A DNA stretch of 64,000 nt from Actinophytocola gossypii (GCF_025165815.1 NZ_JAFFZE010000010.1:248001-312000), one strand, 5' to 3'. Counted from the stretch's first letter, positions 42,374-51,290 are shown. Made by a program: numbers and translations. The notes: generated by a model not told the origin, from the letters alone.

Positions 42374-43207
42374 TCAGTGTTCGCTGCTGAAGAACCGTAG
42401 CAACAGCGGGCCGACGATCTGTGGGTCGACGACGTGATCCGGCCCCTCGAGGGTCTCCCGTTGAGCGTGGGGTAGGAGGTCTGCAAGCTCGTCGGCTGCG
42501 CGGTCGAAGAAGTCCGAGGGCAGGCCTGCCATGTAGGGGACCGTGATCGGTCCTCCGGTGGTGACCAGGACCGGTTGGGTGACCGTTGCCAGTCGATCGG
42601 CCGGCAACTGGTAGCGGTTGAGGAAGAGGCTGTCGTGGACCAGCGTGGGCGCGAGGGCGACCGAATCCGCCCAGTGCGCCGTCTGCTTGCCTGCCGCTTT
42701 CCTGGCCGCGATGTTGTCGTCGGAGGCGCCGGTCATGCGCATGAACAGTTCGAGAACCTCCTCGTCTCGCCCGGCGTCGAAGGCGCGTCGGGTGTCCGCG
42801 ACGTACTCCTCGAATCGCGGGCGTATGTCGTCCCCGACCGCGTAGGGCACCTCCCACACGGCGATCGTGTCGATGGCTGACCCGGCCGCGGCGGCTTCCA
42901 GCGCCAGAGCGCCACCAGAGGACGCCCCGAACAGGTGTGCCGAGCCGCCCGCCTCCGCGATCAACGCATCCAGGTCCTCGATCTCCCTTTCCACGGCGTA
43001 GGGCTCGGTGAAGCCGCTCGCGCCCCGTCCCCGACGGGCATAGTTGTAAACCGTAAAGTGCTCGGCGAGAGCAGGTATCAAGGGAGCGTTCTCGGCTCCG
43101 TCGTCCTGTGCGCCGCCTACCAGGACGACAGCCGGGCCGCTTCCCTTCCGGTCGTAGGCGATGGTGGTGCCATCGTTTGATGTCACGCGAAAGGCCATCT
43201 CGTTCAT
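42374..43207 (-). CDS. Alpha/beta hydrolase
   Basis: 277 residues. Nucleophile Ser96 in LFGASSGGA; the oxyanion region VVLVGGAQDD and NYARRGRGASG follow the fold, and the His is in EGPDHVV near the C-terminus. No signal peptide. Substrate unknown. It is the last gene of PadR-DoxX-hydrolase on one strand, 27 bp after the DoxX gene, so PadR control is likely. Confidence 0.85.
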   Translation of the reverse strand: MNEMAFRVTSNDGTTIAYDRKGSGPAVVLVGGAQDDGAENAPLIPALAEHFTVYNYARRGRGASGFTEPYAVEREIEDLDALIAEAGGSAHLFGASSGGALALEAAAAGSAIDTIAVWEVPYAVGDDIRPRFEEYVADTRRAFDAGRDEEVLELFMRMTGASDDNIAARKAAGKQTAHWADSVALAPTLVHDSLFLNRYQLPADRLATVTQPVLVTTGGPITVPYMAGLPSDFFDRAADELADLLPHAQRETLEGPDHVVDPQIVGPLLLRFFSSEH

Positions 43208-43234
43208 CTCACATCTCCGTTCGAGAGGTTTGTC

Positions 43235-43657
43235 TCAGCGCCTGAGCAGCGTGCCGACGACGGCCTCGGTGCGCGACCACCGCGCCCTTGCGATCACGGC
43301 CGCCACGACGAGAAGGGCGAGCGGCAGCCAAGGGCTCTGCTCGAGCACGAACTGATCGGTGATGACAGCACCGGTCAGCAATGCCGCCAACCCGAGACTG
43401 GCCAGGCCCGCCAGAGCCGGGATCAGAAGTCCAACCCCTCCCGCGACCTCCAGCGCTCCGACCAGGTACCGGAGCCACTGGCCAGCCCCGATGTCGGCGA
43501 ACATGTCCACCATGACCGGGTCGCCGGCGAGCTTCGAGATTCCGCCGCCGGCGATGATCGCCGCCAGCACGACATGCAGAATCCAGATTCCGATGCTGCT
43601 CGCCCGCCCGGGCGTGTGCGCAACGGTTTCCGAGCTGTTCTTGAGGATGGTGCTCAT
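43235..43657 (-). CDS. DoxX-family membrane protein
   Basis: 140 residues with four membrane helices, matching DoxX: GIWILHVVLAAIIAGGGISKLAG, the AGQWLRYLVGALEVAGGVGLLIP region, then two helices and a basic tail. DoxX proteins have loosely defined roles in redox balance or quinone-linked reactions. Between this gene and PadR lies a 91-bp gap holding a promoter and direct repeats. Confidence 0.85.
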   Translation of the reverse strand: MSTILKNSSETVAHTPGRASSIGIWILHVVLAAIIAGGGISKLAGDPVMVDMFADIGAGQWLRYLVGALEVAGGVGLLIPALAGLASLGLAALLTGAVITDQFVLEQSPWLPLALLVVAAVIARARWSRTEAVVGTLLRR

Positions 43658-43689
43658 TCGGCTCTCCTTGCCGCGTCCGACCTGGCCGA

Positions 43690-43751
43690 CTAGTCAAGTT
43701 TGGTTACTCGGCCAAAGTACACAAGGAGGAGCGTCTAGTCAAGGTTGATTA
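43690..43751 (-). promoter_or_regulatory. Promoter and PadR-type direct repeats for the DoxX-hydrolase genes
   Basis: CTAGTCAAGTTTGGTTA (43690-43706) and CTAGTCAAGGTTGATTA (43735-43751) are 17-bp direct repeats, 15 of 17 identical, 45 bp apart. On the minus strand, TTGACT (43742-43737) and TACTTT (43719-43714) form a -35/-10 pair with exact 17-bp spacing. The upstream repeat overlaps the -35, and the other lies downstream of the -10, as expected for repression by the adjacent PadR protein. Confidence 0.6.
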
Positions 43752-44321
43752 GGGGACCGTTCGCCACGAACCCGGATCATCGGCCATGGTGTAGGCGCCC
43801 TCAGCCAGTCGTTTGCTCAGGCTCTTCGCCCACTCCAGTTCGGTGCGTGCATATCCCGCCCACAGTTCGGCCTGATCGCGGACGTGTTCGGGAATGTCGG
43901 GGTTCGGGTGCTCCCGCCACTTGGCCTGCTCTACGAGCTCCGCTTCCAGGCGCGCGACCCGCTCGTTGACGTGCGCGATGGCATCTGTCCTGGTCAGCAT
44001 GGGCAACATGGCGATCGACGCGTTGAGCATGGTGGGGTCATGGGTGCGCCGCAGACCGTCGCGGACCAGTTCGACTATCTCGTCACGTCCCCGAGCTGTC
44101 ACCCGGTACAGAACGCGCTCCGGCCCGGAGTTGCCCGGCTCGGCGTGTTCGGTGAGGAGGCCATCAGCCGCCGCCTTCTTCAGCGCGTGATAAATCGAGC
44201 CGGGCTTGATCTTGGCCCAAATCTCCGCACGCCAGCTCTGCAGCTCGGACCGCACCTGGTAGCCATGCGCGCCGCCGGAGAGGTGCACGATACCGAGTAC
44301 CAGGAGCTTCGTCGCCGACAT
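43749..44321 (-). CDS. PadR-family transcriptional regulator
   Basis: 190 residues. N-terminal winged helix: LVLGIVHLSGGAHGYQVRSEL, then KPGSIYHALKKAAADGLL and a YRVTARGRDEI wing. The C-terminal Vir-type helical domain (about 110-185) serves for dimerisation. ATG at 44321 follows GGAGGTG. It probably represses the downstream DoxX-hydrolase genes, and perhaps itself, through the repeats at its 3' end. Confidence 0.9.
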   Translation of the reverse strand: MSATKLLVLGIVHLSGGAHGYQVRSELQSWRAEIWAKIKPGSIYHALKKAAADGLLTEHAEPGNSGPERVLYRVTARGRDEIVELVRDGLRRTHDPTMLNASIAMLPMLTRTDAIAHVNERVARLEAELVEQAKWREHPNPDIPEHVRDQAELWAGYARTELEWAKSLSKRLAEGAYTMADDPGSWRTVP

Positions 44322-44552
44322 GCGCCCACCTCCGCTCAATCTGCTCGGACTCGCTCCGCTTGCGCGCCCGCCAGGGTGGTGTCAACTCCCACCAACACTA
44401 GGGTGCCCTCCTGGTCCGGGTGGTGTCAGCACTGACCTACAAACGGTGCTGGTGGAGACCTCCAAAGCCAACGTGCAGTACCTCGTAGTCCGTGGCCTCG
44501 CTGTGGGGCGGGCCGGCGCTCAGTAGCATCGCGTACCTTCACCCTCGTCATT

Positions 44553-44572
44553 CAGCCCGTCCCCATGGGCTG
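44553..44572 (-). terminator. Weak hairpin downstream of the FAD oxidoreductase gene
   Basis: CAGCCC (44553-44558) and GGGCTG (44567-44572) form a 6-bp stem with an 8-nt loop, 28 bp after the oxidoreductase stop on the minus strand. No clear T-run follows. The 278-bp gap 44322-44599 holds nothing else of note except two GGGTGGTGTCA words (near 44375 and 44418). Confidence 0.35.
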
Positions 44573-44599
44573 GCTTTGTCCGGTTCAGCGCGCACCCGG

Positions 44600-45754
44600 T
44601 TACGCGCCCAGCCGGGCGAGTGCGGGTGTCGCGGGTGCGATGTGCTTCACCGGGCGGAAGAGGTTCTCCGGGTCGTGGGTCAGTTTCACGTTCTGGAGGC
44701 GCGCGTAGTCGGACGGCGTGTACGCGGTGGACACTCGGGTCGGGTCGGGGAGCCAGTTGAGGAACGCACCACCTGTTGCGGCCGCTGTGATCGTGGGGAC
44801 CGGCGGGCCGTCGATGACCACCGAGAACGGGACGTCGCGGTGGCCGACGGGGGCCGGGTCGGCCCCGGGACGGGACATCGCTCCGCCCCAGGTGCGGAAC
44901 TCCACGCCGTTGGCCTCACCGTGGACGGCCTCGATGGCGGCTTCGATCACGGCGTCGGGCAGGGCGGCCTGGTAGGTGAACTGGCGGGGCGCCATGCCAC
45001 CGACCGTGCCGCTCTCCGTGTACGGGATCGTTTGCCAGGTGGTCTCGCGGGGGGTTCCGGCCACCTCGAACAGGGGGGCGAGGGCTCGGCGGGCATCCGA
45101 CGCCGAGCCGGCGTACATGCCGCGGATCGCCACGGAATCCTTGGTGAGGACGATGTTCGCGGTGAGGGCGTCTGGCATTTCCGGGGCTGTCTCGCGGTAG
45201 CGGGTGAGGATGTCGGCGGCTCGGTCGAGGGAGAACTTGGCCGTTCCGGCGTGCACGGTATGCACCGGGTGCAGGCGGAATTCCAGGCTCGTCACCACGC
45301 CGAAGTTGCCGCCGCCGCCCCGGATGGCCCAGAACAGGTCGGGGTTCTGGTCGGGGGTGACCGTCCGCGACTCGCCGTCGGCGGTGACGATCTCGGCTCG
45401 CAGGACGCTGTCGGCGGCGAAGCCGAAGCGGCGGGACAGCCAGCCAAGACCACCGCCGAGGGTGTAGCCGACCACGCCGACGGTCGGGCTCGTGCCGGAC
45501 AGGGGCGCGAGGCCGAACGGGGCGGCGGCGGCGATCACGTCGGCCCAGCGCGTGCCGGCACCGACCCGTGCCGTGCGGCGGTCGGGATCGACCAGCACGC
45601 CGGTCATCTCGGACGTGGTGACGACTACGGTGTCCTCGCCGGTCGGCATCGGGCCGCCGTGGCCCGTCGCGTACACGGTCAGCGGCAGGCGCCGCTCGTG
45701 CGCGGTCAGGACGGCGGTGCGGACGTCGGCTGGGGTGGTGGCGTTGACGATCAT
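44600..45754 (-). CDS. FAD-linked oxidoreductase of the berberine-bridge/PCMH type
   Basis: 384 residues. PCMH FAD-binding fold at the N-terminus (IVNATTPADVRTAV, His32 in ATGHGG as a likely covalent FAD ligand, GYTLGGGLGWLSRRFG) and a short BBE tail (DYARLQNVKLTHDPENLFR). It is shorter than usual members (about 450) mainly in the substrate domain, and no signal peptide is seen. ATG at 45754 has a poor ribosome site. Direct GACACCCTC repeats precede it. Substrate unknown; secondary metabolite or sugar oxidation are both known in the family. Confidence 0.85.
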   Translation of the reverse strand: MIVNATTPADVRTAVLTAHERRLPLTVYATGHGGPMPTGEDTVVVTTSEMTGVLVDPDRRTARVGAGTRWADVIAAAAPFGLAPLSGTSPTVGVVGYTLGGGLGWLSRRFGFAADSVLRAEIVTADGESRTVTPDQNPDLFWAIRGGGGNFGVVTSLEFRLHPVHTVHAGTAKFSLDRAADILTRYRETAPEMPDALTANIVLTKDSVAIRGMYAGSASDARRALAPLFEVAGTPRETTWQTIPYTESGTVGGMAPRQFTYQAALPDAVIEAAIEAVHGEANGVEFRTWGGAMSRPGADPAPVGHRDVPFSVVIDGPPVPTITAAATGGAFLNWLPDPTRVSTAYTPSDYARLQNVKLTHDPENLFRPVKHIAPATPALARLGA

Positions 45755-45801
45755 CTCGCGGGGGCCCTTCTGGTGCGGAACTCGCTGTCACCAGTGCGTC
45801 G

Positions 45802-45829
45802 GACACCCTCGGGGCGGATCGACACCCTC
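45802..45829 (-). promoter_or_regulatory. Direct GACACCCTC repeats upstream of the FAD oxidoreductase gene
   Basis: GACACCCTC occurs at 45802-45810 and 45821-45829, 19 bp start to start, about 50 bp upstream of ATG 45754 on the minus strand (where it reads GAGGGTGTC). Spacing near two helical turns suggests a regulator site. No regulator gene lies alongside. Confidence 0.35.
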
Positions 45830-45833
45830 CACC

Positions 45834-45852
45834 AAAAAAACCTCAGGCGAGG
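45834..45852 (-). terminator. Intrinsic terminator overlapping the yidC-like stop codon
   Basis: On the minus strand CCTC-GCCT-GAGG is followed at once by seven T residues (plus strand 45834-45840 are A). The stem overlaps the TGA of the YidC-like gene. The stem is short (4 bp) but GC-rich, and the T-run is unusual in this GC-rich window. Confidence 0.55.
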
Positions 45853-46559
45853 ATGTGCTGCTGTGCGAGCGACCAGACGTTGTTGACCGCGAAGTACAGC
45901 AGCACCGCGATCGGCACCGGGAAGAACGCTCCGGACGTGACGATCCCGACCGGCGCCAGGACCAGCATCGCCCGGCCGACGGTGGCGAACCGGGGGTCCG
46001 ACGAGGGCTGACGACGCAGCGACGCGCGCATGGTGAGGAACGTCGCGGTCGCGGCCACCACCATCAGGACGCCACCGACGGCCAGCATCGCGGGGGTCGC
46101 GCCTTCGGCGATCCAGTCGCCGAGTGGCGCGCCGAACAGGTCCGCCCCGACGAAGTCCGCGACGGCTGCCCGGTCGAAGACCTGGTTGGACTCCGCGCCC
46201 TCGGTGAAACCACGCAGCACCCAGTAGAGGCCGAGGAACACCGGCAGTTGGATCAGCGCGGGCAGGCAGCCGGCGAACGGGCTGGTCCCGGCGTCGGCGT
46301 GCAGCTTCTGGACCTCCCTGGCGAAGCGCTGCCGGTCGCGGCCGTACCTGGCGCGCAGCTTCTCCACCTTCGGCGCGAGCTCACGCGCCCGCTGGGCGGC
46401 CCGCAGCTGGTTGATCGCCGGTTTGACCAGCAGCGCGCGGACGGTGAACACGAGGAAGACGATCGACAGGCTCCAGGCGGCGGCCGGCGGCAGGCCGGAG
46501 AACAGCGTGTGCCAGCACCAGAGGATGGCCGAGACAGGGTAAAGGACGAGGTCGAACAT
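45843..46559 (-). CDS. YidC/Oxa1-family membrane insertase paralogue
   Basis: 238 residues, five membrane helices. Typical elements are the start LYPVSAILWCWHTLF, a basic coiled helical hairpin (QRARELAPKVEKLRARYG), and CLPALIQLPVFLGLYWVL. The large periplasmic domain of proteobacterial YidC is absent, as in Gram-positive members. The size suits the short second paralogue of actinobacteria rather than the main rnpA-linked YidC; no rpmH/rnpA genes lie nearby. It follows two small membrane-protein genes on the same strand. Confidence 0.88.
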   Translation of the reverse strand: MFDLVLYPVSAILWCWHTLFSGLPPAAAWSLSIVFLVFTVRALLVKPAINQLRAAQRARELAPKVEKLRARYGRDRQRFAREVQKLHADAGTSPFAGCLPALIQLPVFLGLYWVLRGFTEGAESNQVFDRAAVADFVGADLFGAPLGDWIAEGATPAMLAVGGVLMVVAATATFLTMRASLRRQPSSDPRFATVGRAMLVLAPVGIVTSGAFFPVPIAVLLYFAVNNVWSLAQQHILA

Positions 46560-46624
46560 GCGAGCGCTCCGTGGGCCGAGGTCATCGGGGGGACAGCGGA
46601 ACGGCTGCGCGAAAAAGGAACCGG

Positions 46625-46942
46625 TCACGCAGCCGTGCTGCGCGACCCCGGTGCTCGTGGACGGGTGCGACCGGGTGCGTCCGGGTCGCGGAGCCGCAGG
46701 AACGCGGCCGCCCACGCGGCCTCGCGCATCCGCACGGTCCGCACCAGGACGGGCGTGGCCGGCGGGGCGAGCCGGACGAACAGCGCCGCGGCGACCACGG
46801 CCACCGCGAGGCCCGCGGTCAACGCCGAGACGGCGGCGGCGAGCCCGAGCGGACCGCCGGACTGCGTGAGCAGGGCGAGGAAGCCGGGCAGGGCGACGGC
46901 CAGCACGATCCGCAGTCGGATCAGCCAGGTCTCGGTCGCCAC
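46625..46942 (-). CDS. Small membrane protein next to the YidC paralogue (possibly DUF6412-like)
   Basis: 105 residues with two hydrophobic helices (about 8-25 and 33-55) and an Arg/Pro-rich tail, RLRDPDAPGRTRPRAPG. That tail recurs, as far as I recall, in short actinobacterial proteins encoded beside YidC paralogues. It lies 10 bp from the upstream membrane gene and 65 bp from the YidC-like gene; it may assist or be a client of the insertase. Confidence 0.7.
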   Translation of the reverse strand: MATETWLIRLRIVLAVALPGFLALLTQSGGPLGLAAAVSALTAGLAVAVVAAALFVRLAPPATPVLVRTVRMREAAWAAAFLRLRDPDAPGRTRPRAPGSRSTAA

Positions 46943-46952
46943 GCCTCGGACT

Positions 46953-47333
46953 CTACCGAACGCGGCCGGCCCGCTCGGCCCGGCGCGCGGCGAAGTAGGC
47001 GTTCGACGACGGCCCGAACAGCAGGACCACTCCGGCGACGCTGAGCAGCGCGGCGACGAGCACGTAGACCACCGGGTTGTCGGTGAACTCCCATTCCCCG
47101 CTCAGCGGCAGCGGCAACCAGTACAGGAGTTGCACGCCGAGCAGGACGGTCACGGTGATCCGCGCCCAGTGGTGCTTCGCGGCGGCCAGCCCGACGCCGA
47201 TCGCGACGACGGCGAGGCCGCTGCCCGCGGCGGTGTCGCCGGTCGAGGTGGCGGTCATCGCGTAGAGCAGGGCCGCCAGCGCGACCGCGACCACGGCGCC
47301 GACCAGCGGCCGGGGACGTGGGGTCGAGGTCAT
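46953..47333 (-). CDS. Polytopic membrane protein, unknown function
   Basis: 126 residues, four hydrophobic helices (about 10-27, 37-52, 58-76, 88-108) and a basic C-terminus. No family recognised. It is first of three small membrane genes ending with the YidC paralogue, all on one strand and tightly spaced. The upstream DUF6351-like gene ends 58 bp before it and may belong to the same transcript. Confidence 0.7.
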   Translation of the reverse strand: MTSTPRPRPLVGAVVAVALAALLYAMTATSTGDTAAGSGLAVVAIGVGLAAAKHHWARITVTVLLGVQLLYWLPLPLSGEWEFTDNPVVYVLVAALLSVAGVVLLFGPSSNAYFAARRAERAGRVR

Positions 47334-47391
47334 GCCGGCAGTATGCCGCCGCCCGGACGGGACCGGTCCCGTCCGGGCCGGATGCTGCCAG

Positions 47392-49518
47392 TCAGTACGA
47401 ACGCCAGGCGTGCTCCGCGGGCCGCTCCGCCACCCCGGGCCGCGAGTGGTCGCACACGCCGTCGGGGAACGCGGTCAGCAGGCGCTCCTGCTGCTCGGTG
47501 GTGAACCGCACCGGGTAGTCGGCGAAGTCGATCGGGCGCAGCTCGCACGTCAGGGTGGTCATCGCCAGGTCGGCGCCGGCCACCAGCCGGGGGTTCGCGC
47601 CGATCGGATACAGCTGGGCGCACCGGCCGTCACCGTCGTGGGTCAGCGGCTCGGTGATCCGCTCGCCGGACGGCGGGTAGCAGCCGTCGGCCAGGTCAGC
47701 CGGCTTGTTCGCGGCGACCTTGGCCGCGCGGCCTCGGTCGGACGGGTCGGCGGCGATCGCGGTGAGCCAGCGCTCCATCGCGTCCAGCGCGTAGGCCTTG
47801 GCCTCGGCCTCCCGCGCCGGGTCCGGCGGGTTGACGATGATCACCTGGTTGTCGGCGGTGCCGTTGGCCGCCAGCAGGCGCTCGCGCAGGACGAACGACA
47901 TCTCCAAGGTGTGGATGTCGGCGATCGAGCCGGAGCGGTCGAGGTAGGTGCGCTGGTCGATGATCGGCGTGGAGCGCAGGCCGAGCCCGGCGGTGTTGAG
48001 CAGGCCGCCTGCGTAGGCCGCGCGCAGCGCCTCCCGGTCGGCGGACATCCGCTCCGGCACCCGTTCGCCGTGCGCGTCGTAGCCGCCGATGCCGGCGTTG
48101 AGCCGCACGAACCGTTCGGCCGACAGCGCCCCGGACTCCAGCGCGGCCAGGCCGTACTGCACGCCGGTGTTGTCCAGTGTGGACCGAACGAACCCGGTCG
48201 CCGGGTCGCGGCCGAGCTGGTTGGCCCACTGCTCGGCGGCGCCGCACCGCACCCCGTCCTGGTTGGTGTGCTCGTCCCAGCGCTCCTGCTCGGGGATCGC
48301 GTCGGGGCAGCTGCCGGTCGCGCTGAGCCGGCTCAGGAACGAGGTCGTCCAGGACGCGCACGTGTTGCCGGTGACGTAGCCGGTGACCGCGTGCCGCTCC
48401 TCGGTGGTGAAGTCGGCGCCGGGGCCGGCGAAGAACGCGGTCAGCAGGCCGCAGTCGGCGATCGGGGTCATCACGGTCAGCGGGTCGGGGTAGGAGATGC
48501 CGGGCACGATGCCGTCGAGGATCCCCGGATAGGCGTCGGCGATCGTGTACTGCTGGATCGCGCCGCCGGAGCCGCCCCAGCCGATGGTGTGCCGGATCGG
48601 GCCGTTGACCTCGGCGAACCGCTCCTTGACCATCATCGCGGTCTCCGCCGAGACGACCGGGCCGCAGTTGGTCTCCAGCACGTTCAGCGTCGACGAGGCC
48701 ACGCCGTAGCCGCGGGACAGGAACAGGTCCTCCAGCACGCCGCCGGTGGCCACGCCCTGGTGCCGGCCGCCGTTGCAGCCGCCGCCGAAGGTGTAGACGA
48801 GCCTGCCGTTCCACGCCGTCCCGTCGTCCTGGTCGGTCGGCGACGGGTCGCCGCCGTCGTACAGGACGGCGGTCTCGTACACCGCGCGGTTGATCGTGCC
48901 GATCTCGACCCGCACGACGTAGGGGCGCTCCCGACCGTCGACGGTCACCGTGGCGACGTCGTCCGGCGGGTGGTCCGGGTCGTCGAGCCGCGGGAACGCG
49001 CCGTCGGTGGTGCGGTAGCGGTAGGACACCTCGGTCTCCGCCGCGCAGTCCGGCTGCTCGGCCGGCTCGAGACCGAACGCGGCGGTCTCGCAGTAGAACG
49101 GCGTCTGCTGCTCGCCGGAGAAGACCGGCCCGGAGCGGTCGTGGTTGGTGACGGTCAGCGCCGTGTGCCGCATCCCGGACGTCGCGGTGATCGTGTTGCG
49201 GCCCTCGTCCAGGCCGGTGACCAGGCCGAGCAGCGAGCCGTCCGGCTGCTCGACGAAGCGCTCGGTGACGTCCTCGCCGTTGCTGTGCACCGCCAGCGGC
49301 TCGCCGGCGTCGAGGTTGGTGACCCGGACCAGCACGTCCCCACCGCTGACGAGGTCGGGGTCTGGGTTGGACACCGTCGAGAGGCGCAGCGCGTCCGCCG
49401 GATCGCCGGAGGACGCGCTGATCGCACCGGTGAGGCCGATGGTGACGACCGCGGTGGCGAGCAGCGCCCACGCGACCCGGCGCGCGGGTGGTCCGGCCGG
49501 ACGACGGGATTCGAGCAC
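47392..49518 (-). CDS. Secreted DUF6351-like alpha/beta-hydrolase-fold protein
   Basis: 708 residues. An N-terminal hydrophobic helix (about 15-37, WALLATAVVTIGLTGAIS) serves as signal or anchor, followed by a beta-rich region and a long domain with GWGGSGGAIQQYTIADAYPG, which looks like a nucleophile elbow (G-G-S-G-G), and NPRLVAGADLAMTTLTCELRPIDFADYP at the C-terminus. Many paired cysteines fit an extracellular place. From memory it resembles DUF6351, of unknown substrate. GTG at 49518 follows GGAGG. It is divergent from the membrane hydrolase gene across 119 bp. Confidence 0.8.
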   Translation of the reverse strand: MLESRRPAGPPARRVAWALLATAVVTIGLTGAISASSGDPADALRLSTVSNPDPDLVSGGDVLVRVTNLDAGEPLAVHSNGEDVTERFVEQPDGSLLGLVTGLDEGRNTITATSGMRHTALTVTNHDRSGPVFSGEQQTPFYCETAAFGLEPAEQPDCAAETEVSYRYRTTDGAFPRLDDPDHPPDDVATVTVDGRERPYVVRVEIGTINRAVYETAVLYDGGDPSPTDQDDGTAWNGRLVYTFGGGCNGGRHQGVATGGVLEDLFLSRGYGVASSTLNVLETNCGPVVSAETAMMVKERFAEVNGPIRHTIGWGGSGGAIQQYTIADAYPGILDGIVPGISYPDPLTVMTPIADCGLLTAFFAGPGADFTTEERHAVTGYVTGNTCASWTTSFLSRLSATGSCPDAIPEQERWDEHTNQDGVRCGAAEQWANQLGRDPATGFVRSTLDNTGVQYGLAALESGALSAERFVRLNAGIGGYDAHGERVPERMSADREALRAAYAGGLLNTAGLGLRSTPIIDQRTYLDRSGSIADIHTLEMSFVLRERLLAANGTADNQVIIVNPPDPAREAEAKAYALDAMERWLTAIAADPSDRGRAAKVAANKPADLADGCYPPSGERITEPLTHDGDGRCAQLYPIGANPRLVAGADLAMTTLTCELRPIDFADYPVRFTTEQQERLLTAFPDGVCDHSRPGVAERPAEHAWRSY

Positions 49519-49637
49519 GACGGCGATCCTCCCATCCGGGTCCGAAGGGATCGAGCAGCGGCGTGGCGTACCGACCGGACCGTTCCGGGTCCGTAAGATC
49601 AACTGGCTGCCCACCCTGCCTTCTGGAGCCGCGAGAC

Positions 49638-50408
49638 ATGATGGGACACAGCCACGCGCTGACCGGCTGGTGCGCCGGTCTTGCCGTGGCGCCGCTGGTC
49701 GGCCTGCACACGCTGCCCGAGGTGCTGCCGTTCGCGACCGCGTCGGCGGGCTACGCGCTGCTGCCCGACCTGGACCACCCGCACGCCACCGCGTCGCGGT
49801 TCCTCGGGCCGGTCACCGGGTTGCTGTCGAAGATCCTGCGAGCGTGCTCGCGCGGCCTGTACGCGCTGACCAAGGGCCCGCGCGACGAGAACTGCACCGG
49901 CACGCACCGGCACATGACGCACACGGTGGCGTTCGCGCTGCTGCTCGGCTGGCTCGCCACCGGGATCTCCGAGCTGGGCGGCGGCTGGGCGGTCGGCGGG
50001 ATCATCGCGTTCGGCCTGTTCCTGGCCGCGGACGTGCTCGGCGACTGGCTGCTGGTGGTGTCGGTCACCGCGGCCGGGTTCACCGCGTACACGGGCGGGC
50101 TGGACGACGCGTTGACCGCGTCGACCGGCTGGGTGGGGGTGGCGGTCGCGCTCGGCTGCGTCGTGCACTGCCTCGGCGACGCCGCGACCAAGTCGGGCTG
50201 TCCGTTCCTGTGGCCGATCCCGATCGCCGGCGAGACCTGGTACGAGCTGCGGCCACCGAAGTGGCTGCGGTTCCGCACCGGCGGCGGGGTGGAGAAGCAC
50301 CTGGTGGTGCCGGCGGCCACGGTCGCCGGCGTGCTGCTGCTGCCCGGCGTGTGGGGCGCGCTGACCGCCCTGGTCGCCCGCTTCGCCCCACCCACCGCGA
50401 TGCCCTAG
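49638..50408 (+). CDS. YdjM-like membrane-bound metal-dependent hydrolase
   Basis: 256 residues with five or six membrane helices. The start MMGHSHALTGW, then LLPDLDHPHATASRF and THRHMTHTVAF, give the His/Asp set of the LexA-binding inner-membrane (YdjM) hydrolase family; VVHCLGDAATKSGCPFLWP is a third block. The substrate is not established for the family; phospholipid-like substrates are suggested by a related phospholipase C fold. ATG at 49638 or 49641. The stop overlaps the converging pseudogene by 4 bp. Confidence 0.82.
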   Translation: MMGHSHALTGWCAGLAVAPLVGLHTLPEVLPFATASAGYALLPDLDHPHATASRFLGPVTGLLSKILRACSRGLYALTKGPRDENCTGTHRHMTHTVAFALLLGWLATGISELGGGWAVGGIIAFGLFLAADVLGDWLLVVSVTAAGFTAYTGGLDDALTASTGWVGVAVALGCVVHCLGDAATKSGCPFLWPIPIAGETWYELRPPKWLRFRTGGGVEKHLVVPAATVAGVLLLPGVWGALTALVARFAPPTAMP

Positions 50409-51265
50409 GTGAGGTCGGCCAGGAGCGCGGTGGTCCTGGCTGTTCGTCCTCCGGGCCGAGCGGCATGACCACCAGGTCGGTCGCCCCGGCGTCGAACAGC
50501 TCGCGGAGCCGGCGTTCGACCCGGCGCTCGTCGCCGATGACGACGGTGTCCTCCGGGCCGGCGGCACGGCCCCGGTCGAGCATCGCGCGGTAGTTGGGCA
50601 GCTGCCCGACCATGCCGAAGTTCTCCGCGACCCACGTCCGGCGGTCCTCCTCGTGCGAGGTGACGCAGACGACCGTCGCGGCGACCACGCGCGGCGTGCG
50701 CGAGCCGGCCGCCCGGGTGATCGTGGGCACCACGTGCTCGGCGAGACCGGCCGCGGTGGCCCAGGTCGTGATGGTCCCGTCGGCCAGCTCGCCGGCGACC
50801 GGAGCATCGCCGGCCCGAGTGCGCCGACGAGCACGGACGGCGGCGCGACCCCGGCCAGGTCGACGCCGCCGACGGCGGTGAGCGTCTCACCCCGGTAGGT
50901 CACGCTTTCCCCACATAGCAACGGAACCAGCGCGCACAGGTACTCGCGCAGGTGGCGAGCGGGGCGGTCGAAGGAGTACCCGAACTGGTCCTCGACGATG
51001 TGCTGATGGCTCACGCCGAGCCCCAGGCTGAGCCGGCCGCCGACGGCCTCCTGAACGGTCAGCGCCTGCGCGGCGAGGGCGAGCGGGTGCCGGGGATAGG
51101 TCGCACCACGCCGACGCCCAGCTCGATCCCGGGCACCTCGCGCCCGGCCACCGCGAGCGTCGTCAGCGCGTCCCGACCGGTGCGCTGGCCGACCCACACC
51201 CCGGCGAAGCCCGCGTCGGCCACGGACCGGGACTGGTCGACGACCGTGTCCAGGGAAGGCCCCAT
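50405..51265 (-). pseudogene. Frameshifted LLM-class F420-dependent oxidoreductase
   Basis: Three frames must be joined. The first reads ATLAVAGREVPGIELGVGVV-like sequence up to about 51104. The second reads TYPRHPLALAAQALTVQEA to ALGPAMLR at about 50800. The third reads GELADGTITTWATAAGLAEH to VVMPLG, and another shift near 50450 is needed for the usual ending RTTALLADL. Joined, the product follows the TIGR03564-like family over its length. At least three single-base losses make it non-functional unless the assembly is in error. The original N-terminal strand before MGPSLDTVV is also unclear. Confidence 0.85.
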
Positions 51266-51290
51266 CTCGTCCACGTGATCGCCACCGCGC

